Shown: piece by piece, positions 57,256 through 64,000 of the stretch | Numbering within the stretch: position 1 is the first letter of the stretch | Layout of the letters: the number at the start of each line of letters is the position of its first letter | Source of the DNA: Xylaria sp. FL1777 | Lineage: Eukaryota > Ascomycota > Sordariomycetes > Xylariales > Xylariaceae | Direction: 5' to 3' | NCBI GenBank assembly: GCA_022578965.1 | Contig: MU400509.1 | Span: 434,001 to 498,000 of the forward strand | Length of the DNA: 64,000 nucleotides | Program-made: the position numbers and the translations under genes | The notes under the pieces: generated by a model | Database searches by the model: none | The model's input: the letters and a program-made list of their open reading frames with translations, nothing else | What the model was told of the DNA's origin: nothing

Positions 57256-59044
57256 CTAGCCCGTAGTGATCTTGATCTTCGACACATCAAGCGTCTCCGA
57301 ATCCACCAGCACGAGCTCCCCTGTGACAGAAAACGACGGGACGGCGATCAGCCGTACCACCTGGCCATCCTCTCCGTGGATCACCTTGGTGCCGAACTCG
57401 GGTTGGCTGCCTACTAGGTATAGATGAGGGCAGTTGTGCATGACGAATGGGTCGTCGTCTTGAAAGGGATAACTCCCTGGACACAGGCAAGCAAGCAAGG
57501 GTTAGTGGTCTTCTATTATGTGGATTTGTGTAGTGTATCGATGAGGAAGGAAGGGATAAGTATGTAAGAGAACGGGCCCGGGGGGAGATGAAAGGATTGA
57601 GACAACTCACATAGCGTGTCGGGTGCCGTCGGTGCGCAACACCGCCACCTACACATGGCTTCCATCATGCCCAGACGGTCGTTGCTGCCGACGTACTTGA
57701 ATATGTCGTCGACGTTCTGGCCGCCAGTACCGAGGACCCTCCACCCGTCGATCTCGCCTTCCCAGGGATTCGTCACAGTGTCCAGCCAGCCGCTGTCGGT
57801 CGACCCCGGCGCCGCCGTGTAGGCGCGCGAGAGCGGGAACATGGCTGGATGGATGGGCTGCTGGGGATAACTCGTGTTGGCGGGGTCTTGGACTCCAGGG
57901 AGCATGGTGATGGGAATGGTTGGTAGGAGGGCGGAGAGAAATTCGTCGAGGAGTTGCGACGGTAAGGCGTTGTATGCACTACTGTCATAGCCGTATTTCT
58001 TCTGGTCCGCCTTTTTATCGGCCGAGTCCTCGTCGATTGGTTGTCGCTCCTCGAGGGATATCGAATTCCCTGCTATGATGAGACGGCTGATCTGGGATAA
58101 CTCGCGCTGCGCTGTTGGATCTAGTGCCTCGCCTAGGAGGTACTCGAGTAACAGGTTTAGCTCGAGGGCGTGGCTTGCATCTTGACCCGAGAATCCGAGT
58201 CCGGACACGATGGCGATCTTTCCTCCACTTCCTTTGGGTTCGGCGTCTGTCATTTCCTCGTCCTCGTTCTTGATCTTCTTGGAATGCTCTTTCCCGTTTG
58301 TAGTGGGGGGTTTCGAGATAGCCCACCGCTCTGGCTGCGGAGGCAAGTCGGGGAATTTGAGATCGATCACTTCTAGCTCGCCGTTGACGTTTTCAGTGCC
58401 CATGACGGCGACGATGCATCCAGTGACCAGAATTACATCCTTGAGAAAATCGCCCACTAGGCGTATGCGGCCGGACTCGTCTTCCAGAGTCACGGCGTCC
58501 GACCCATCGTCGGCGTAGTATTTGTTATTCGATATAGGCGCCGAGATCCATCTCTACATACAATTAGCCTTGATCGTGGTGGTATCACATAAGACTGTTG
58601 TTGAGATTGTTCGCTACATACGTCCTTAGAGACGTCGTCGAGGATATTGGGCTTCAACGCCATCTCCATGTAGACGGTGCCGGAGACCCAACATAACTCG
58701 CCCTGTCGAATATCCAAGACTCGCTCAACTTTCTTGGCGGGCTCGTCGCCGATTATCGTGTGACGCCAAGCTTCTGAAGCTCTCTGTTCCACGGCAGGCT
58801 TGATCTTGGTGAGCCGCAGGAAGTACATATCGGCATACTGTTGCTGGTACGACTTCTCCCTATCTAGCTTGAAGGAGTGCAGTGGCTTGTACTCGGATAC
58901 AGTTCGCTTAAGCTCATCCTCCGCCTTGCCCCTGATCATAAGAGTTAGCGTTTGTTTCCTCATGCAGCATGAAGTGAGAATACGGGTTAAAACTCACGTA
59001 GGCTTGCGGAGGAGACTGCCTTCTATATCATCAAGCTGTGACAT
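57256..59044 (-). CDS. POLD2: DNA polymerase delta small (B) subunit
   Basis: Essential replication subunit (human POLD2, S. pombe Cdc1, yeast Pol31) that links the catalytic subunit to the other accessory subunits. 506 residues. Exons on the minus strand: 59044-58998, 58931-58622, 58553-57611 and 57476-57256; introns of 66, 68 and 134 bases, each opening with GTGAGT or GTATGT. The N-terminal OB-fold region (about 30-200) includes YADMYFLRLTKIKP, ELCWVSGTVYMEM, DRWISAPIS and LEDESGRIRLVGD. The inactivated phosphoesterase domain follows (IAIVSGLGFSG near 233, LIIAGNS, TIPITMLPGVQDPAN). The end has the diagnostic APTAPDTLWSYPF and NCPHLYLVGSQPEFGTK. The first in-frame ATG is used; an eight-codon uORF ends on it. 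It shares a 577-bp divergent region with YTM1. Assignment is strong. Confidence 0.94.
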
Positions 59045-59070
59045 TATGATTGTGCCTCGGAGCCTAGCAT
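59044..59070 (-). promoter_or_regulatory. uORF whose stop overlaps the POLD2 start (TAATG)
   Basis: ATG at 59070 opens eight codons in another frame and ends with TAA at 59046-59044. The last A of that stop is the first base of the POLD2 ATG. The overlap would suit termination-reinitiation if transcripts start upstream of 59070. Confidence 0.45.
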
Positions 59071-59621
59071 TCTTCTTGCCGGGTGTTGTAGAGGTTGATG
59101 CCTCCTTGTTCTGCCAAAAGACAGGATCGGCGTTAACCGATAAGTACGGTAGGTAGGTGAAACGCGTCGAAGAGGAAGAGACGCGTTTTGGCGTAAATTG
59201 AAAATGTGGCGCTAGCTTGACTGTGGCTGGAATTTAGTGTCTGGCTGTCCCTCTTTCTTACTGGCCAGAACCCCTGCCATCGCGGGGTAAGGCTGAGCAA
59301 GGCTGATAGAAGTTTTCTATACCCCTGCAAAAAAAGTCCCTGATCCGCGTCAAGCAAAACTCCAAAAAGTAGCACCTTTATATTGTTGACCAACGGGTTT
59401 TAGTTGAGTCGATCGCAAACTACTAGAAGACCCTTGTTTCTTGTTACTTATTAATAAAGGAGTGATTCCTAAGTGACGACTTCTTTTACAACGATCAATT
59501 ACGTCCAGCGACTCACCTACAAGTTTCGATTGTCACTCGGCAAATCCACAAATCCCAACCCATCGTTCTTCGCGATAATCCTCTCCCAAATACTTGCGCT
59601 GATCGATAATATCTCTTTGAC
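59045..59621. promoter_or_regulatory. Divergent region between POLD2 and YTM1
   Basis: 577 bases separate the start codons of two growth genes reading outward. No third gene is seen. The frame at 59133-59393 (-) has no family features. Shared promoter use is inferred from layout only. Confidence 0.5.
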
Positions 59622-61191
59622 ATGGACGCTTCGACGGGACAGCCAGCAATGGCTGCACCCCAAGAGATCCGCGTGAACTTCACCACCACCTCGCCCGACC
59701 TACAATTGCCAGAAGACAGGAGTAGCATATTAGTAGTCCCAACAGGTAAAGCCCATCATTTTCCCCTTCCAAGCCTCTTCCCATGATGGGAATTTTGCTA
59801 AAAGACAAGTGGTAGACCTGAAGCGCTATGGCCTGTCGCGAATCCTCAACTCGTCGTCCATGCTCGACACGCCCTCGCCGATCCCCTTCGACTTCCTCAT
59901 AAACGGCGAGTTCCTCCGCACCTCGCTGCACGAGTACCTCGCGGCGAACGGGCTGAACGCCGAGGAGACGCTGGCCATCCAGTACGTGCGCAGCCTGATC
60001 CCGCCCGTGCACCAGGCGAGCTTCGAGCACGACGACTGGATCAGCGACGTCGACGTGCTCTCGGCGACGTCGCGCGCGGGCCTCTGGTCGGGCCCCAGGC
60101 TGGCTGCGAACCAGGACCGCATCGTGTCGGCCTCGTACGACGGGCTGCTGCAGGTCTGGGATCCCTCGGGGAAGGCCGTGGCGCGGTCGGGTGGCGGCGG
60201 GCACACGGCGAGCGCCAAGGCCGTCCGGTTCCTCTCTTCCACGCAGATCGCCTCCGCCGGCCTCGACCGCACCGTGCGCATATGGAAGTACACCGAGACC
60301 GACGGCGGCCTGCAGGCCACACTGAAGCCGAGTCTCGAACTGTACGGGCACAAGGCGAGCGTCGACGCGCTCGACGTCCATGGGCCGACGAACCGCGTGC
60401 TCAGCGCCTCGGCCGACGGCGCCATCGGGCTATGGACGACGTCGAAGTCCTCCGCGCCCGCAGCGCCCGCGAGCCTCCTCCCCGGCGCCGGTGCGTCAGA
60501 GTCAAAGAAGCGGAAGCTCTCCGGTGCGTCGGCGGCACCGCAGCGCGGGCCGCTGAGCATGATGCCCGTGCACGGCTCGCCCGCGACGGCCGTGTGCTTC
60601 GACCCGACGGACGCCAGCGTGGCATACTCGGCGTCGCAGGACCACACGATCCGCACCATCGACCTGACGACGTGCAAGGTCGAGAACGTAGTGACGACGT
60701 CGCACCCGCTGCTCGCGCTGACGCCGCTGCACCGCAGCCCCGGCACGGCGTCGTCCTCGGTGCTGCTGGCGGCGGCGACGGCGGCGCGGCACATCACGCT
60801 CGTGGACCCGCGCGTGTCGGCCAGCGCGACCTCGGTGCTGACGCTGCGCGGCCACAAGAACATGGTGTCGAGCCTCGCCGCGGCGCCCGACAACGACTAC
60901 AGCCTCGTGTCGGGCTCGTACGACGGCACCTGTCGCGTCTGGGACCTGCGCAGCGTGCGCGCCGCGACGAAATCCGAGGGCGGCGGCAGCGTGTCCGAGT
61001 CCGTCTACGTCATCGAGCGCGAGAGTCTCAAACAGCAGCAACAGCAGCGGAGGACGGCGGGCGACGTCCCCGGACGCGGCGTCAAGGTCTTCGGCGTCGC
61101 CTGGGACAAGACCTTCGGCATCGTCAGTGCCGGCGAGGACAAGGTGGTGCAGATCAATCGGGGACAGGATCTACTGGCTTCTTCTAGCTAG
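59622..61191 (+). CDS. YTM1: Ribosome biogenesis protein Ytm1 (WDR12)
   Basis: WD40 component of the Nop7-Erb1-Ytm1 (PeBoW) complex. It is needed for 27S rRNA processing and is removed from pre-60S particles by Rea1/Mdn1. 499 residues. Exons are 59622-59745 and 59816-61191; the 70-base intron has donor GTAAAG and acceptor GTAG. The N-terminal ubiquitin-like NLE domain shows [19 protein letters not shown] and [15 protein letters not shown], then [17 protein letters not shown]40 blades follow, with [76 protein letters not shown] and a closing [15 protein letters not shown]. An insertion between blades ([15 protein letters not shown] to SKKRKLSG) fits fungal Ytm1. The second exon is markedly GC-rich with G/C-ending codons, which suggests high expression and explains the long open frames on the opposite strand. 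Confidence 0.95.
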
Positions 61192-61785
61192 GTTTGGTGT
61201 GTTGGTGGGATTGGTGGGATTGGTTGGTTTGGTTGTTATGCTACTGCTTCGCTGTGTCGATGGCGTGGGTAGCGGGGCAATTTCATGTAAATATGTTGCT
61301 CCAACAAAATCTTCATGAGACAAATGAATATGTGTTGCTGCTGCCCGTTCGACGAGTATATTGCCCGTGGAAAAGGCACGCCCTAATCTAGAGCGGCCTT
61401 ATTTACGAAGTGGAGTATCTACTGTTTTCTGTGTCTTGAGAAGCTTACGGTTGGTATGTAGATAGACATAGCAGTGAAGAAACATCTCGCTGGAACAGTG
61501 AAAGGATCATATGGAGGATGAGGGGAAAGTATTCAATATCTTGTAATACTATTTGTTAGGTACAGGTCGTGTCCATCGCAATCGTGTTTCAATATGTACG
61601 TATAACAACCCAAGACGTCGTCAGTTCTGTGTAGGGAAGAATAAGTCCCCGAAACGCACCGTCTTTGAACCACATGTTCTACTAATCTATACAGATACCG
61701 GGAATTCTATCGGGATTTTCCACACCGGGTCTAGAACCTCGAGTCTGACATAGTCTTGACTGAACAAGAGCGCACGAGGGATTGA
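61192..61785. other. Convergent intergenic region
   Basis: 3' ends of YTM1 (+) and the exonuclease gene (-). A TTGGTGGGATTGG-type repeat follows the YTM1 stop. No gene recognised. Confidence 0.55.
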
Positions 61786-63630
61786 TTAAGAATCCGTAGG
61801 GCTAATCATGCCCATAATCGCGGGCCACCTACTCCAGAGCGTACTTTCGGGAACGAAATCGGCTACCTCGCGCAGTCGATCAAGATCTACAGGAGGCTTC
61901 TCCGACTGTACAACGGAAAGAATATACTGGACCACAGTGATTGTTTTCAAAGGCGGTTCGCGAACTAACTGAGCAACAGTGGCAGGCGACAAATCGTACC
62001 GGTGCCACAGGTAATACGCTCGGAGTTGCGAAGCTGTTGAGCGCGATTCAGGATGCGACGTCCGGTAGGAAGCCACTTGGTCATCGGCGACTTCGACACG
62101 AGAGTCTTTTGGGCGCTCGGGTACTTTAGGTGTCGATGTAAGCTTCTCTTTAGAGACGGTGCTTCTTTTAGCCTTGGTTGGAACTATGAGTGACGTAGTC
62201 TCCTCATTCTCAATACTGATATCCTCTAAGGATGTGGCCTTTTCGGACGATCCAGAGACACATCCATCAATACTTGTCACGGTGTCGGCTTTTAGGCTTC
62301 TTTTTCGACGAACTACCTTTACCCCCTCTGCGAGCTGAATCGCAAGATTCGTTTCTGCACGATGTGGGGTTGGTGGACAGGGATCCAGTTGCCTCCTGTG
62401 GTGCTCCAGGGTTAGACTACAAGGCTCGGGTTAGTGGTTGTCATTTAAGGCATGTCTAGAGGGGTTTGAAGCCGTGGTACGCTTCCAAAGCATGGATCTG
62501 GGTTGAAAAGGAGTAGAAGTGGGTAGAACGGGAGACTATGAATTAGAGAATTACTCACTACAGCTGTAATCCAGCGTAGGCATCAGAAGCCGAGTCTAGC
62601 ATATATGAGCTCCATGATACTAGTTATATGTATGTATATGCGGAAACTTACATAGAACTTGATCCATATCTAAGGCCCTCGACCAATCGCTTGACCTGAC
62701 GCTTTGCCCCTTGAAGAGCGGGAGATGGAGATACTCTTCGACCTGGGTTGCTAATGGCACAAGCTTCCTATTGATATTGTGATACTCGTGGGTTCTGGAA
62801 TACGTCACGAGCCTATACAAATGGCTTAATTCCATCAGCCCCCGAGAATCGATATCCAGGAAAGTCCGTAACCTTGTTGTATCGCCCTTTATGGAAACGC
62901 CGACCTTGAAGACGTCTGGGTCTTCCATGATACTTCTAAAAGACGGCCCAACCATGTCCTCGCTATCGGTAAACAGGGCGACATGAAACAGTCCAATCCG
63001 GCTCGGACTTGCCAACTGGATTAACGAAACGTTCTTCTTCACGCTGTCTCGCCGAGTCGAGTCTACAATCCACTCCAGGTCGAAACCGAGGACTTTCTCG
63101 CCCATGAAATACTGCTGGCAGACCCGCTCCATCGTATGTTTACTGCGACAGTAATGCACTTTGACTGCATGCAGCGATCCATCTTCTGCCGTACGCCTAT
63201 ACTGCCTGTAGGACCAGAAAGACTCAGGCGACCCCGGGGGTGATTTCTTAGCAGCGTAGAACAGATCGTCTAACATTTTGTATTCGACGACGGGAGGTGG
63301 CGGGTTATCTGTCGCTCTCCCTTCGGCCTCATTCACCTCCACCTCCACCTCCACCTCTGCTGAACCCTCTACCGAAACATGGAGATCTGTAGGTTCCGCC
63401 GGCTTTTCTTGAGTGGGGGTTTCATTTGGGGTTGTAGCCGCACCCCAGGCATCGTTCTGCATGGCAATCGACTGCGATGGAGCGATCTGATGTCGGCTAG
63501 CCCCAACAGAAACGTCAATCGTGGCGCGTGGGCTCTGAGTGGGCAACGCGGGCGATGCGAGGCTCGGCGAGAACGAGATACCCCGAGTAGGATGCCATAA
63601 TCGGCTGGCTGGAAGAGGCGTCGCTGTCAT
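61786..63630 (-). CDS. DEDDy 3'-5' exonuclease (WRN/RNase D type)
   Basis: Predicted nuclease of the DnaQ-like 3'-5' exonuclease superfamily (PF01612), 548 residues. Exons on the minus strand: 63630-62652, 62595-62559 and 62416-61786; introns are 56 and 142 bases (donors GTAAGT and GTGAGT). The first 115 residues are disordered and include a Glu/Val repeat from a hexamer microsatellite. The exonuclease domain shows Exo I D184-x-E186 (VLGFDLEWI), Exo II with D250 (VGVSIKGDTTRL), and Exo III Y327-x3-D331 (YSASDAYAGLQLY) formed across the first intron. All four metal ligands and the Tyr are present, so it should be active. The C-terminal 100 residues (SQLRAYYLWHRYDLSPATVA to SRWPAIMGMI) form a helical domain reminiscent of helicase-associated ends. 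No helicase motor is present, unlike human WRN. Substrate (DNA or RNA) is not readable. Confidence 0.85.
63334..63357. repeat. CACCTC hexamer repeat in the exonuclease gene
   Basis: Four CACCTC units, read on the minus strand as GAGGTG, encode an alternating Glu-Val run in the disordered N-terminus of the exonuclease. Confidence 0.9.
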
Positions 63631-64000
63631 TCTAAGAGTATGGTCTATTATATAAGGACTATAGTAGTATCCGCGAATCAGCACACATTAACCCATGTCT
63701 CACGGAGGACGGTCGCGCCCATATAAGCAGACAGACAAAACAGATACGAACCGCAAAGCAAGAGAGGGCGTCGTTCGTAACACGCTATAGGATCGTCTCA
63801 CAGCATTTCCGCTGGAGTCTACACTTCCGAGGAAGGTCATTTGTGATGATCAGATTGGGACTCACAGCTCAGCTCCATGGTTGAAAATCCCACGGAGTTG
63901 TGCTGCTGTCATTACCGGTGGTGGTGATGGTGGTGGTGATGGTGGTGGTTTGATGGTGGTGGTTGTATGAGTGGTATTCCTTAGGTAGTTAGTGATCTGC
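63631..64000. other. Upstream region of the exonuclease gene
   Basis: Promoter-side sequence of the exonuclease gene. It ends in a (GGT)n-rich tract at about 63917-63968. No gene recognised before the window edge. Confidence 0.5.
63917..63968. repeat. (GGT)n/GAT trinucleotide repeat
   Basis: GGTGGTGAT-type units repeated with small variations over about 50 bases near the right window edge. Confidence 0.85.

Noticed and set aside
59680..61041. Long open frames on the minus strand and in the second plus frame across YTM1 (up to 355 codons)
   Set aside because: They lie over the GC-rich YTM1 exon, are Arg/Ala/Gly-rich, and show no domain. They are shadows of strong codon bias.

Overview
The window reads as nuclear DNA of a filamentous ascomycete (Pezizomycotina, most likely Sordariomycetes; the class is my inference). 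The support is short GT-AG introns with GTRAGT donors, and a gene set typical of moulds: Zn2Cys6 regulators, an NMR/NmrA nitrogen repressor, a fungal MARVEL protein, a 'rhomboid family membrane protein', Mkt1, Nop16 and Ytm1. No bacterial operons, plasmid functions, CRISPR arrays, tRNA, rRNA or intact transposons were seen. I support 15 protein-coding genes, a low density, because long stretches have no recognisable gene.

Layout: 1-8.8 kb, no gene recognised, then a moc3-like Zn2Cys6 regulator (8783-11384). 11.4-18.0 kb, gene-poor, ending in a dense GATA-motif hairpin upstream of NOP16 (17987-18865). 18.9-32.9 kb is the densest block: MARVEL protein (-), vacuolar-type MFS transporter (+), MKT1 (-, six exons), 2-oxoglutarate/Fe(II) oxygenase (+, with a 17-nt microexon), lysine-rich protein (+) and rhomboid-family membrane protein (-). 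32.9-39.3 kb, gene-poor. 39.3-46.2 kb, two Zn2Cys6 regulators in tandem, the second with ten exons. 46.2-51.4 kb, gene-poor. 51.4-63.6 kb: NMR repressor, F-box-like protein, DNA polymerase delta small subunit (-) divergent from YTM1 (+), and a DEDDy 3'-5' exonuclease (-).

How the genes relate: several are housekeeping genes of growth (60S ribosome assembly: NOP16, YTM1; replication: POLD2; post-transcriptional control: MKT1). POLD2 and YTM1 start back to back on one 577-bp region. The accessory part (three Zn2Cys6 regulators, MFS transporter, oxygenase) lacks a PKS, NRPS, terpene synthase or P450, so I do not call a biosynthetic cluster. NMR is the classical repressor of GATA-type nitrogen activators (NIT2/AreA), but nothing shows that it acts on genes in this window.

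Intron-exon models were built by hand from splice motifs, reading-frame continuity and remembered family consensus. All exon sums are multiples of three. I found no clearly new biological system. The most unusual items are the MKT1 5' end, the POLD2 overlapping uORF, the oxygenase microexon and the GATA hairpin.
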